DNA of 64,000 bases. It comes from Leptospira sp. WS39.C2 (lineage in GTDB: Bacteria; Spirochaetota; Leptospiria; Leptospirales; Leptospiraceae). The notes beneath the pieces were generated by a model. It searched no databases. It saw only the letters and a program-made list of their open reading frames with translations, and had not been told where the DNA came from. Positions 40,822 through 50,020 of this stretch are shown here, in pieces. Position numbers and translations under genes: made by a program. The DNA is taken from positions 868,001-932,000 of the forward strand of contig NZ_CP162142.1 of assembly GCF_040833965.1 (NCBI RefSeq), written 5' to 3'. Position 1 is the first letter of the stretch; each line of letters opens with the position of its first letter.

Positions 40822-42006
40822 ATGATAGATAACAACCAAACTCTCGACACAAACGTTTTTAACTCAGTTGTTGGATACAAAGAGGCTGTTTTAAAAAAAG
40901 AGGAAATGGAGACCAATGGATCTACCTTTGCAGAAGAAAAAGGGAATGTTCGTCAAACCATTCAAAGTCTCCATCCGAAACGATTGAAACTCCGTTTAGA
41001 AAAAATTCGTATTGATACTCCAACTACAAAAACTTTGGTTTTCGTTTCTGCGGACGGCAAACGATTGCCACCTTTTCAGTCAGGTCAATACATCAATTTA
41101 TTTGTTACCATTTCTGGAGTGCTAACTGCAAGACCATATTCGATCTCATCATCTTCTAAAGAGCTAAATTCTTATGAACTTACCATAAAACGCGCAGAAG
41201 GTGGATTTGTAAGTCCTTATCTCTTAGATGGAGTGGAAGTAGGTCAAGAATTTGAATCAACAGGGCCCATGGGTTCGTTCCATCACAATCCATTATTCCA
41301 TGGTTTGGATTTGGTATTCCTGGCTGGTGGATCGGGGATTGCACCTGCTATGAGTATGTTGAAGACTTTTTTGGCCTCTTCGATTCAGGTTCGTTTCCAT
41401 ATCATATATTCGAATAGTTATGAAAACGATGTGATTTTTATTGATGAACTACGTGAGTTAGCGCTGGAAAATAAAAATTTCATACTCACAGAGTTTCTTT
41501 CTCGAGAAGTTAGTCCTGAATACAAAGGTTATCGCGGAAGATTGGATTTAACGATTTTACAAACATTATTAGAAGATGCTCCATCCAAAATGTATTATGT
41601 TTGTGGGCCAACTCCGTTCAACGATCATTGTGCGGAATTACTTTCTAAGTTAGGTGTCAAATCAGGTCGTATTTTAACCGAAGGGAATGGACCACCAAAC
41701 AATCCTGAGACACTTGTTGGTTGGCCAAATACACTTCTCCCTACAGAGGAAGTGCAAATTAGGGTTGGGAATCAAAAACCTTTTCAAGCAAAAGTTGGTG
41801 AACCACTTCTAAATAGTTTAGAGAGGAACGGATATTTTACTGAGAATGCCTGTAGGTCTGGAGAATGTAGTTTATGCAGGGTGAAATTAAAATCAGGTGA
41901 AGTATTTAGCCCTAAGGAAGCGAGAATCCGCAAGTCTGATAAAAAGTTTGGTTGGATCCATTCATGTGTAGCCTTTCCTATTACAGATGTAGAGATTCAA
42001 CTCTAA
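40822..42006 (+). CDS. Ferredoxin-NAD(P)H reductase type protein with C-terminal 2Fe-2S domain
   Basis: A 394-residue electron-transfer protein. A charged N-terminal extension (about 1-55) precedes the FAD domain (RPYSISSSSKE), the NAD(P) domain (FLAGGSGIAPAMSMLKTF, YYVCGPTPF) and a plant-type ferredoxin domain with CRSGECSLC plus a distant Cys in WIHSCVAFP. This order matches phthalate-dioxygenase-reductase/HmpX-like and CDP-deoxyglucose reductase-type enzymes. It probably feeds electrons to an oxygenase or to the flavoprotein upstream. AGGAATAAG supports the start. Confidence 0.85.
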   Translation: MIDNNQTLDTNVFNSVVGYKEAVLKKEEMETNGSTFAEEKGNVRQTIQSLHPKRLKLRLEKIRIDTPTTKTLVFVSADGKRLPPFQSGQYINLFVTISGVLTARPYSISSSSKELNSYELTIKRAEGGFVSPYLLDGVEVGQEFESTGPMGSFHHNPLFHGLDLVFLAGGSGIAPAMSMLKTFLASSIQVRFHIIYSNSYENDVIFIDELRELALENKNFILTEFLSREVSPEYKGYRGRLDLTILQTLLEDAPSKMYYVCGPTPFNDHCAELLSKLGVKSGRILTEGNGPPNNPETLVGWPNTLLPTEEVQIRVGNQKPFQAKVGEPLLNSLERNGYFTENACRSGECSLCRVKLKSGEVFSPKEARIRKSDKKFGWIHSCVAFPITDVEIQL

Positions 42007-42143
42007 ATTATTTAAGAAAATTACAAATCATTTGATAAAGGAATTTTTTTTACAAACTTTAGTAAAATAGAATAAAAAAATCTTTTATCATTGGTTAACA
42101 AATTGTAATATGACGAAAATCTTTAGTATTACAGAAGTTTGTT

Positions 42144-43175
42144 GTGATTCGATATATAGTTTATTTATTATTTCTATTTTCCATTGGCACTTTATACGCA
42201 GAGGAGCCAAAGGAAAATACAACCGAGTTAGATGCCAATTCTGACTCTAAAAAAAATGCCTATAAATACATTTCGATCAATCCTGGTGTGACTTTAGAAA
42301 GTGTATCGTTATCCATCCAGGGACGTAGGCGTGATGCTTTAATGGTTCAAGATGATCCAGGCCGTGTGTCTTGGTTACTTGATGTCAAATCTCCAGAATA
42401 CCAAATCTCAAAATATTTTGGCATAAACTTACTCCTACACAATTCAAATTTTTATCTCAACCGTCAGTCCATACCGAGGGCATTTTCTAAATCTGCTTCT
42501 GTTGAAACATCTTCTTCTGAATCGGAATCTTCTAGTTCGGATGGTGATTCATTGTCTACAAAACGAAATAAAGTTACCGAAGATGTTGGGACGAATATCG
42601 AAGGAACCTATTCTATGTTAGTTCCAATATTTTATCTTGGAAATCCCGAAACCTTTCGGTTAGGTTTTGGGATGGGACCTGCACAAGTCAGACTCCGCGG
42701 GAATGTTGATTTTAAAGATGCGGCCTCCAATTTGCTTATCGCATTTTCTGGCCCTGGGAGGAATGCATTTTTAAATAATTTAAGTGGATACCAATTCATT
42801 TCGGGGAACCTGAATCCAGATTCAGATCCAACCTTAAGTTACTTGGTCGCAAATCTTTCCAATGGAAACAATCTCGAGTTAGTAGGGTATTATTTAGCAA
42901 GCCAAGGTTTACTGAGGCCTGATGCCACTGCGTTGTCTGCTTACCTTAGTGGTAGATACAATGCAATTGAATCGTTGGCTATCAGTAGTCTTATGCGTAA
43001 CCAAGTCAGTGTGAATGCTGTAGCAAAATTTGCATTTATGATCTATTTAGAATCCCCTCCATTTTTGGGTCTTCGGGCGAGGTTCTCATTTGGTGGTCCC
43101 ATAGTAAAAGAAAATGGGTATACCTATGAACTTAGAACTTTTCATTTGGCGATGTACATGCCAATTGAGTTTTAG
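42144..43175 (+). CDS. Exported protein, probably outer-membrane
   Basis: A 343-residue protein starting at GTG 42144, with a signal peptide (MIRYIVYLLFLFSIGTLYAEE). A Ser/Glu-rich segment (about 115-140) interrupts otherwise beta-rich sequence (YKYISINPGVTLESVSLSIQG, FRLGFGMGPAQVRLRGNV, FLGLRARFSFGGPIV). It ends in MYMPIEF, and a terminal Phe is common in barrel proteins recognised by BamA. Function unknown; perhaps linked to the redox pair upstream, from which 137 AT-rich bases separate it. Confidence 0.6.
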   Translation: MIRYIVYLLFLFSIGTLYAEEPKENTTELDANSDSKKNAYKYISINPGVTLESVSLSIQGRRRDALMVQDDPGRVSWLLDVKSPEYQISKYFGINLLLHNSNFYLNRQSIPRAFSKSASVETSSSESESSSSDGDSLSTKRNKVTEDVGTNIEGTYSMLVPIFYLGNPETFRLGFGMGPAQVRLRGNVDFKDAASNLLIAFSGPGRNAFLNNLSGYQFISGNLNPDSDPTLSYLVANLSNGNNLELVGYYLASQGLLRPDATALSAYLSGRYNAIESLAISSLMRNQVSVNAVAKFAFMIYLESPPFLGLRARFSFGGPIVKENGYTYELRTFHLAMYMPIEF

Positions 43176-43449
43176 CTTACTTGAACTCTAATACCACAAG
43201 ACAAGTGTTTGACGGCAATAGTTTCTTCGTTCCAACAGGAAGATAGTTTGCTCTCGGAAAAATCTTTACAATAAGACTTCCATGGTTATAGACACGAACT
43301 TTGGTTCAAAAGTTTCTAATGTTTCTAGATTTTTCTTAAGTGAACTTAGGGATTTCTAGAAAGAATTCTAAAAAAGCAATTCGTTCTTAAAAATTTCCTT
43401 GAGTGGTCATCCTTTCATTTGTTATTGGATGAGAGAGGTAATTCTATTC

Positions 43450-44397
43450 ATGAAACGAACATTCGTTTTTCTTTTGGTCATTTTTTCTCTATTGGCCACA
43501 TCCATTCACGCTCAAGGAAAGGCCGAAGGTAATACTCTTAGAATCAAAGGTGGATTGTTTTTAGGAGGCCTTCGTACTGATTTAGAAAAGAGAAATTTCT
43601 ATAATGATATTGTTCGGACAGAATACAATCAGGAATGGCAGAATCATCAAGGTTTGAGCCTAATTAATGATTGGGGATTTGACTATTTCCAATCAGTGAA
43701 TGCTGGTATTCTTTCAAACGTGTTTTTAGGTCTCCATTTGAATCGATTTGCGAGAGGATATGAATGGAATTCATTTTATCCAACCGGGCTTGGCATCAAA
43801 GATGCAGATTACCGTTTACTTTACTCTGATATCAATTTAGGTGTCACCATCACTCCAACATCCAACTTTCGTATTTTACCAAAGTATGTACTACGTAGTA
43901 TGAGCCAAACTTTAGAAGGATCTTATTTAGGTCTTGGTAATCCAACATACATTGGCCAAGATACTAAAAACACAACCGGTACATCTGGATTACTTGGAGT
44001 TGGTTTGGAATTTGATCTAAATGAACGCGCCACACTCTTCGCAGACTTTTTACTGTTTGGACCTTTTTTACTAAATTCATCAGGATTGTATAGTTCTGAA
44101 CAATTCCGACTCTCAACTGCCGGTGCTTCATTTAATTACTCTAACGGTGGCTATACGTTTAATTCTGAAAAATTAAGTTTTGGAGCTAGTGTAGTAGTAG
44201 TTCCAAAACTACGCCTCTTTTTAAGTTTTGAACGCGAATATATGAATGCTAAATCAAAAAGTCCAGTAGCATTCAGCTTTGATGGTAACGAATTTTCCAC
44301 TTTAGGAACCCTAATGGAATTTGTTTCCGCCACTGCAGAACATAGAATCGAAGTTTCAGGCTTAAAATTTGGTGCAACCTACGATTTAAATATGTAA
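43450..44397 (+). CDS. Putative outer-membrane beta-barrel protein
   Basis: A 315-residue exported protein from ATG 43450 (AGAGGT ahead). Signal peptide MKRTFVFLLVIFSLLATSIHAQ. The mature part alternates hydrophobic and polar residues in strand-length blocks (NFRILPKYVLRSMSQTLEGSYLGLG, TSGLLGVGLEFDLNERATLFADFLLFG, HRIEVSGLKFGATYDLNM), as in small barrels. Upstream Met codons at 43399 and 43429 precede the signal and are unlikely. It is the last gene before the second 5S rRNA. No family is recognised. Confidence 0.6.
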   Translation: MKRTFVFLLVIFSLLATSIHAQGKAEGNTLRIKGGLFLGGLRTDLEKRNFYNDIVRTEYNQEWQNHQGLSLINDWGFDYFQSVNAGILSNVFLGLHLNRFARGYEWNSFYPTGLGIKDADYRLLYSDINLGVTITPTSNFRILPKYVLRSMSQTLEGSYLGLGNPTYIGQDTKNTTGTSGLLGVGLEFDLNERATLFADFLLFGPFLLNSSGLYSSEQFRLSTAGASFNYSNGGYTFNSEKLSFGASVVVVPKLRLFLSFEREYMNAKSKSPVAFSFDGNEFSTLGTLMEFVSATAEHRIEVSGLKFGATYDLNM

Positions 44398-44415
44398 CTT
44401 TTCTATAAAAAGTAC

Positions 44416-44445
44416 TTGCGAATCCAGCTCACTTGGAAGTAATGG
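44416..44445 (+). promoter_or_regulatory. Probable promoter of the second 5S rRNA gene
   Basis: TTGCGA (44416-44421), an 18-base spacer and TAATGG (44440-44445). The hexamer starts 38 bases before the 5S, as at copy 1. Its -10 is nearer consensus and its -35 is poorer than in copy 1. Confidence 0.5.
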
Positions 44446-44453
44446 TAATTACT

Positions 44454-44569
44454 CCTGGTGATTATGGAGAGAAGGCCATACCCGTTCCCATTCCGAACAC
44501 GGAAGTCAAGCTTCTCATCGCCGATGGTACTATTGGGTTCGCTCAATGGGAGAGTAGGACGTTGCCGGG
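44454..44569 (+). rRNA. rrf: 5S ribosomal RNA, copy 2
   Basis: 116 bases, identical to the gene at 33865-33980 except for one base (GCTCAATGGG here). Identity also covers the 12 bases upstream (ATGGTAATTACT) and about 70 bases downstream including the terminator, but the promoter region differs. This points to a duplicated or gene-converted transcript unit behind two independent promoters. Confidence 0.93.
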
Positions 44570-44995
44570 TTAGCACTTATAACGTTATAGAGAGCGTTCA
44601 CGAAAGTGAGCGCTTTTTTTATTTGTTGAGCTCTGTTTGAGCCGGCTGCCGTCCGCGACTCGGAGTACCGGTCGCTGCCTCAAAATCAGAGCAAGGTGTC
44701 TTGCTCTGATTTTTCCGGCATTGTTGCCGGGTAGAATTTGAATGGTTTGTAAATTGAGGATTAGCTGACCTTTAGGTTGGCTTTTTTTATGTACCAAAAC
44801 AAATCTATTGAGCGGAATCGATTCTATTGATTGAGCAAGGCTCAGGGCTCTTCGTCCGCGACTCGGAGTACCGGTCGCTTTTCTCAAAATCAGAGCAAGG
44901 TGTCTTGCTCTGATTTTTCCGGCATTGTTGCCGGGTAAAATTTGAATGGTTTGTAAATTGAGGATTAGCTGACCTTTAGGTTGGCTTTTTTTATG
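44570..44995 (+). repeat. 5S-downstream hairpin repeat cassette, locus 2
   Basis: The same hairpin families as at 33981-34645: type 1 at 44593, type 2 at 44682 and 44886, type 3 at 44763 and 44967. The second half is a partial repeat in which the type 1 hairpin is missing and GGCTCTTCGTCCGCGACTCGG (split as GGCTCTTC and GTCCGCGACTCGG) precedes the type 2 hairpin. From 44996 to the kinase start at 45288 I see AT-rich sequence without a convincing gene or hairpin; a 76-codon frame there overlaps the kinase and looks accidental. Confidence 0.78.
44593..44621 (+). terminator. Terminator of 5S rRNA copy 2
   Basis: The same AGCGTTCAC-GAAA-GTGAGCGCT stem-loop with seven T as behind copy 1, 24 bases after the mature 3' end. 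Confidence 0.88.
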
Positions 44996-45287
44996 TACAA
45001 AATCAAATCCATTGAAAGGACCCAATCGTACGGATACAGATGTTTGTTCGGAAGTGAAATTTTTGATAAAGTATCTACTCGTTATATTAAAGTAAAAATG
45101 TTGAGAAGAAATGAAAGATTCTATACGTAATGGCAAGGCAAACATCAGATGTTGCAATCGTTGAGATTCCGTATCAACTGCAAACGGACACAATCTATTA
45201 TATAGCTAATTCATTTTTTTTTGGGTTTCCTTTAATTTTAAGGAATGGCTTGCACTTTTCTAAAACTTACCCCGATATTAATGTACG

Positions 45288-47255
45288 ATGGATCACAACA
45301 TACCGAAGGAAGTTTACTCATCTCTCATCCTTCAATACTTTTATGATGCGGTCATTGTAACAGATTTAAAATTTAATATCACAAGTTGGAACCTTGCCGC
45401 CGAAAGAATTTATGGTTATAAATTGGAAGAGGTTTTTGGTAAATCTACTAAGGACATACTTCAAACCATCATCTTAGAAGGAGACAGAGCTAAAAGCATT
45501 ACTGACCTACAAACAAATGGAATTTGGCAGGGGGAAGTGTTCCAGGTTAGAAAAGATGGAACAAAACTCAAAATTCGTTCTGCAGTTAGTTATTTAAAAA
45601 ATGAAGAAGGTTCTATCATTGGTGTCATTGCGATCAACAGAGATATAACAGAAGAAAATCGAATCCAAGAAGAACTCATTGAAAGTGAAGATCGATTTCG
45701 AATGAGTTTTGAAAATGCTGGAGTTGGGGTTTCTCTTCTTGATTTAGAAGGAAAATTTTTGCGAGTGAATAAAAAACTCCAATTGATGTTAGGTTATCAT
45801 GAAACAGAACTCATTGGCAAGGCTTCAAAAGATTTCGCTTACAAAGAAGACCAGAATATCTTCCACCAATATAGAGAATCTGCATTAAAAGGGAAAGATG
45901 TAGATGTTGTTTATGAAAAACGTTATATATCAAAATCCAATCAAATATTGTGGATTGAAATTTCGAATTCTCTTGTAAGGGATCGGCAAGGAAAACCTTT
46001 ATACTTTGTCGTTCATTTTAATGATATCACTGATAGAAAAAATGCAGAACTCAATTTGATAAATGCAAAAAAAGAAGCGGAACGTGCAAACCAAGCAAAA
46101 TCCGATTTTGTAGCCAATATGAGTCATGAAATTCGTACTCCACTCAACGGTGTGATTGGATTTAATGAATTACTCATGACAACCAAACTAGATGATGATC
46201 AAAAAGAATATGTAAAAAATGCAATAAGCAGTGCGCATGGACTTTTAGGAATTATCAACGATATCCTAGACATCTCCAAAATTGAAGCAGGGAAACTCGT
46301 GTTAAACGAAACGGTTTCCAATTTAAAACACATCATCAAAGACTCGTTTGGTGTTTTGCAATGGAAAGCAAAAGAAAAAAACATCTTATTCCAATACGTT
46401 GGAGATCCAGATTTACCGGAATGGATCCTAGTTGATGCAACGAGGTTAAGGCAGATTTTGATTAATTTGCTTGGGAATGCTGTGAAGTTCACTGAAAAAG
46501 GTAGTGTTACTTTAAAAATCAATTCCGAGTTAGAACCAAATGAAAATATCAAATTAAATTTTTCAATTAAAGATACTGGAATTGGAATCCCTGAAGCTCA
46601 TAAGTCAAAGATTTTCCAATCGTTTTGGCAAGGGGAATCAAATTCCACTAGGCGATTCGGTGGAACGGGACTTGGGTTACGGATCACGAAATCCCTTTTA
46701 GATTTGATGGGTGGTCAAATCGAATTTTTTTCCGAAGAAGGAAAAGGAACTGAGTTTCGATTTTATTTAACCTTCCAATCCTTAAAAAATACGAACATAA
46801 GTGACGCTCATGAGGAAAACTTACAACAACATGTTTGGGAGAATAGTAACCAATCTAAACTATTGAACGTGGATGCAAAAATTCTAATTGCCGAAGACAA
46901 TTTATTGAACCGAGACCTTTTAAAACGTATGATTTTAAAGTATGTCCCCAAGGCAGTATTATTAGAAGCGGAAAATGGTGTAGACGCAGTCAATATGATG
47001 AAAGAACTCAAACCACAATTGGTCTTTATGGATGTACAAATGCCACAGATGGATGGACTGGAAGCTGTTTCTATCATCAGAGCTAACGAAACAAGCGAAA
47101 AAGTGCCGATTGTCGCGTTAACTGCTGGGGCACTTTATGAAGAACGTAAAAAATGTTTTGAAGTCGGAATGGATCAATTTTTAACCAAACCGATTGATAT
47201 TTTGGCCTTGAACCAAGTCTTATTTTATTATTTGAATCCATCTACTCTCGATTAG
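45288..47255 (+). CDS. Hybrid sensor histidine kinase, PAS-PAS-HisKA-HATPase-REC
   Basis: A 655-residue cytoplasmic hybrid kinase with no membrane helix. Two PAS domains (about 10-125 and 130-255), HisKA with the phospho-acceptor His280 in NMSHEIRTPLNGV, an ATPase domain with NLLGNAVKFT, DTGIGIP and GGTGLGL, and a C-terminal receiver with acidic ILIAEDN and phospho-acceptor Asp582 in VFMDVQMPQMDG. The stimulus is probably internal (redox, light or a small molecule through PAS). No phosphotransfer protein or output regulator is adjacent. No clear ribosome site precedes the ATG. Confidence 0.92.
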   Translation: MDHNIPKEVYSSLILQYFYDAVIVTDLKFNITSWNLAAERIYGYKLEEVFGKSTKDILQTIILEGDRAKSITDLQTNGIWQGEVFQVRKDGTKLKIRSAVSYLKNEEGSIIGVIAINRDITEENRIQEELIESEDRFRMSFENAGVGVSLLDLEGKFLRVNKKLQLMLGYHETELIGKASKDFAYKEDQNIFHQYRESALKGKDVDVVYEKRYISKSNQILWIEISNSLVRDRQGKPLYFVVHFNDITDRKNAELNLINAKKEAERANQAKSDFVANMSHEIRTPLNGVIGFNELLMTTKLDDDQKEYVKNAISSAHGLLGIINDILDISKIEAGKLVLNETVSNLKHIIKDSFGVLQWKAKEKNILFQYVGDPDLPEWILVDATRLRQILINLLGNAVKFTEKGSVTLKINSELEPNENIKLNFSIKDTGIGIPEAHKSKIFQSFWQGESNSTRRFGGTGLGLRITKSLLDLMGGQIEFFSEEGKGTEFRFYLTFQSLKNTNISDAHEENLQQHVWENSNQSKLLNVDAKILIAEDNLLNRDLLKRMILKYVPKAVLLEAENGVDAVNMMKELKPQLVFMDVQMPQMDGLEAVSIIRANETSEKVPIVALTAGALYEERKKCFEVGMDQFLTKPIDILALNQVLFYYLNPSTLD

Positions 47256-47293
47256 AGTAGCAAAAACTTTCTCCTATCGTCATTTTGTCCAAA

Positions 47294-48541
47294 ATGAGAC
47301 GATTTCCCTTTTTAACTTATCTTGGTCCTGGTCTTTTGTATGCGGGAGCCGCTGTGGGAGTTTCCCATTTGGTCCAATCCACTCGCGCTGGTGCAGTGTA
47401 TGGTTACGGATTACTCGCCGTTGTCCTATTTGCCAATTTTATCAAATATCCATTTTTTGTTGTAGGTACAAAATACACAATTGTAACCGGAAAATCATTG
47501 TTAGATGGGTATGAATCTTTAGGTAGATTGCCGATATGGATTTTCTTTTGTATTTCTGTTGGGACAATGTGTATCATCGTTGCCACAGTTACTTTGGTAA
47601 CTTCGGGTTTATTTTCAAACTTATTCGGATTAACTTTAGAACCATGGTTACTTTGTGCCATGATTCTCGTTTTCTGTTTTTTGTTACTCGCAATTGGTAA
47701 ATTCAAAGCCTTAGATGGTTTGATGAAATGGATTGTTGTCTTGTTGACAGTGGCAACCATAGCAGCGATGGTTTTATCTTTTTACGCTGGAATTCCTAAA
47801 CTATCGACTCCGGGAAAATCATTTTCTATTTCTAACTTGTCTGATGTTGCCTTTTTAATTGCTCTTATGGGTTGGATGCCGATTCCCATTGAAGCTGCTG
47901 TATGGCAATCTGATTGGACACTTGCTCGAAAAACATCGGATGGAAAACTTCCACCTATGAAATATGCAATGATTGACTTTAATATTGGATATATCGGAAC
48001 TACATTGCTTGCCGTCTGTTTTTTAGCACTTGGTTCCAATATGATGTACAATACTGGAATGGAATTTTCATCCCAAGCAGTGGGATTTGCTTCAGAACTA
48101 GTGAAATTATACACAACTGCGATAGGTTCTTGGTCATATCCTATTATTTTAGTGGCAGCTTTTTTTACTATGTTTTCCACAACCTTAACCTGTTTTGATG
48201 CTTACCCGCGAGTTGTGTCCAATGCAAGTCGTAGATTATTTCCAACTTTGCAAAAGTTCACAACGGAAAAATTATATTGGTATTGTATTTTGCTCGTTGG
48301 AGTAGGTTCGGTTCTCTTATTATTATTTTTCAGAACTAATATGAAAAGTTTAGTCGACTTTGCGACAACGGTTTCTTTTTTGAACGCGCCTGTTTTAGCA
48401 TTGATCCATCACTTAATTTTGTTTGGGAAAGAAATTCCAAAAGAAGAAAGACCAAAACCATGGATGAATTTATTATCTTGGTTTGGGATTTTATTTTTGT
48501 TTGGATTTTCTATTTATTATATCAATATTACATTTTTCTAA
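47294..48541 (+). CDS. Nramp-related transporter lacking the canonical metal motif
   Basis: A 415-residue protein with about eleven helices in the Nramp fold. Helix 1, which in Mn/Fe transporters has the metal-binding DPGN, reads GAAVGVSHLVQSTRAGA. Helix 6, normally with MPH, reads LMGWMPIPIEAAVW, lacking the His. The substrate is therefore uncertain; Nramp-related magnesium transporters and other non-canonical clades are possible comparisons. The frame begins with TTG 47285, but ATG 47294 is three codons later and more likely. The antiporter gene follows after 10 bases, so they form one unit. Confidence 0.82.
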   Translation: MRRFPFLTYLGPGLLYAGAAVGVSHLVQSTRAGAVYGYGLLAVVLFANFIKYPFFVVGTKYTIVTGKSLLDGYESLGRLPIWIFFCISVGTMCIIVATVTLVTSGLFSNLFGLTLEPWLLCAMILVFCFLLLAIGKFKALDGLMKWIVVLLTVATIAAMVLSFYAGIPKLSTPGKSFSISNLSDVAFLIALMGWMPIPIEAAVWQSDWTLARKTSDGKLPPMKYAMIDFNIGYIGTTLLAVCFLALGSNMMYNTGMEFSSQAVGFASELVKLYTTAIGSWSYPIILVAAFFTMFSTTLTCFDAYPRVVSNASRRLFPTLQKFTTEKLYWYCILLVGVGSVLLLLFFRTNMKSLVDFATTVSFLNAPVLALIHHLILFGKEIPKEERPKPWMNLLSWFGILFLFGFSIYYINITFF

Positions 48542-48551
48542 ATGATAGAAA

Positions 48552-49925
48552 ATGGAACGAGAGAAAACAAAACCTGTCATTTTTTCTCTCGCTCCTATTT
48601 TTTATTTAGTTTTCTCAATTCTGTTTTTTAAATTCGTATGGGTTGTTCCTTATCCTCACCCTTATGCCTTAACCATAGCTGGAATATTCTCTTATCTGCA
48701 AAGATCCAATCGTAAATTTCTGTTTTTGCAGTCTGCATTTCGGAAAAATCTATATTCTGTTTTCCCAGCTATGGAGATTCTTTTTTTTGTGGGATTGTTA
48801 ATTGCTTCTTGGGCTTATTCGGGAGTATTATTCACGATGATGCAAATTGGCACTTCCCTAATTGAACCAAAGTTCTTCTTACCTTCGATCGCAATAGTTT
48901 CAGCAATTGCTGCAATGGTATCTGGTTCTTCTTGGACTACTGCAGGTACATTAGGTGTGGCACTAATGGGTGTATCTAAAATTTTAGGATTCCCTGATGT
49001 AATGTCTGCAGGTGCAATCGTAAGTGGTTGTTATTTTGGAGATAAACTTTCTCCTCTTTCTGACACAACAAATTTAGCATCAAGTTTAACCCATGTTCCG
49101 ATCTGGTCTCATATTCGGCATATGTTAAAAACAACATGTTTCAGTTTTTTATTGGCTGTGTTCTGTTTTTATATTTTAAATGTTTTTGTTTGGAATCCAA
49201 ATTTGGAATCATTGAATCCAAATCAGATAAGTTTCTCAGAATATTTAACAAAGGATATTGTCTATTGGAAATTGATACCTGTACTAATTGTATTTGGGTC
49301 TTCCTTTTTTCATTTACCAGTTCGAGTTTCCTTCCTTCTCGGAATTCTTTCGGCTTTTTTATTCTCATTATTTGAGTTCGGATTTTCCTTCGAGATGTTA
49401 CACTCGTTAGTTTTTGGTTACAAATCTCAAACGGGTGACCAAACTTGGGATTTGTTTCTCAGCGGTGGTGGTATTGTTTCTATTTTACCAACAGAAATCC
49501 TAATCTTTAGCGCTGTTTGGTTTGGGGCCGTTGTAGAAGGTTTTGGTTATTTGAATGAACTGTTAATCCATATCAAACATTGGGCAAAAAACCAATTTGA
49601 TATCCTCCTCTCCACAATGGGCGTTTCTTTTCTTTTGAATATGATGACAGCTGACCAATATTTGTCTCTGGTTATCCCTGCACGTGCGTTTCGTACGCTT
49701 GCAATTGAGAAAAAAATCCCAGAAAAGGATATTTCTAGAGCCTTAGAAGATTCAGGAACAATTACGTCTCCTCTTATCCCGTGGAATAGTTGTGGGGCTT
49801 TTATGGCTTCCTCATTGGGTGTACCAGTACTAAGTTTTTTTCCTTTTGTTTTCTTTAATTTGATCCATGTATTTGTTTCGGTTTCTATCTTAATCTACAA
49901 AAAAATTAAATTAAAAAGTTCGTAA
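48552..49925 (+). CDS. nhaC: NhaC-family Na+/H+ antiporter
   Basis: A 457-residue protein with about eleven helices. The NhaC signature is clear: AMVSGSSWTTAGTLGVALMGV, GAIVSGCYFGDKLSPLSDTTNLASSL, and in the second half MMTADQYLSLVIPARAF with TSPLIPWNSCGAFM. Members exchange sodium (or other organic ion pairs such as malate/lactate in MleN) for protons. The pairing with a non-canonical Nramp-type transporter suggests linked ion homeostasis. GGAACGAG surrounds the start. Confidence 0.88.
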   Translation: MEREKTKPVIFSLAPIFYLVFSILFFKFVWVVPYPHPYALTIAGIFSYLQRSNRKFLFLQSAFRKNLYSVFPAMEILFFVGLLIASWAYSGVLFTMMQIGTSLIEPKFFLPSIAIVSAIAAMVSGSSWTTAGTLGVALMGVSKILGFPDVMSAGAIVSGCYFGDKLSPLSDTTNLASSLTHVPIWSHIRHMLKTTCFSFLLAVFCFYILNVFVWNPNLESLNPNQISFSEYLTKDIVYWKLIPVLIVFGSSFFHLPVRVSFLLGILSAFLFSLFEFGFSFEMLHSLVFGYKSQTGDQTWDLFLSGGGIVSILPTEILIFSAVWFGAVVEGFGYLNELLIHIKHWAKNQFDILLSTMGVSFLLNMMTADQYLSLVIPARAFRTLAIEKKIPEKDISRALEDSGTITSPLIPWNSCGAFMASSLGVPVLSFFPFVFFNLIHVFVSVSILIYKKIKLKSS

Positions 49926-49955
49926 TTTAACATTATATTTTCATTCTATTTGTTT

Positions 49956-49969
49956 ATAACAATTGTTAT
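49956..49969. promoter_or_regulatory. Perfect 14-base palindrome before the sigma-like gene
   Basis: ATAACAATTGTTAT lies 51 bases ahead of the ATG at 50021 and 30 bases after the antiporter stop. It fits an operator in the promoter of the following regulatory gene. It resembles AT-rich Fur/PerR-type sites in composition only. Confidence 0.45.
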
Positions 49970-50020
49970 TAGGTAAATAGTGGTGTATTCTTTTTTAAAA
50001 CTTGGATACAACCTTGCTCT

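Noticed and set aside
43176..43449. Hidden gene or regulatory RNA in the gap between the two exported proteins
   Set aside because: Only scattered TCTAGA-type short symmetries are present; no frame or ordered helices stand out.
44585..45193. 202-codon minus-strand frame through the repeat cassette
   Set aside because: It translates hairpin repeats, giving repeated peptide blocks with no protein character; the related frame at 34441-34677 has the same cause.
45130..45360. 76-codon frame before the hybrid kinase
   Set aside because: It overlaps the kinase start by 73 bases, has no ribosome site and no recognisable protein character.
47242..47260. Terminator after the hybrid kinase (CTACTCT/AGAGTAG hairpin)
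   Set aside because: The stem includes the stop codon and is followed by CAAAAAC, without a T run, so termination is not supported.
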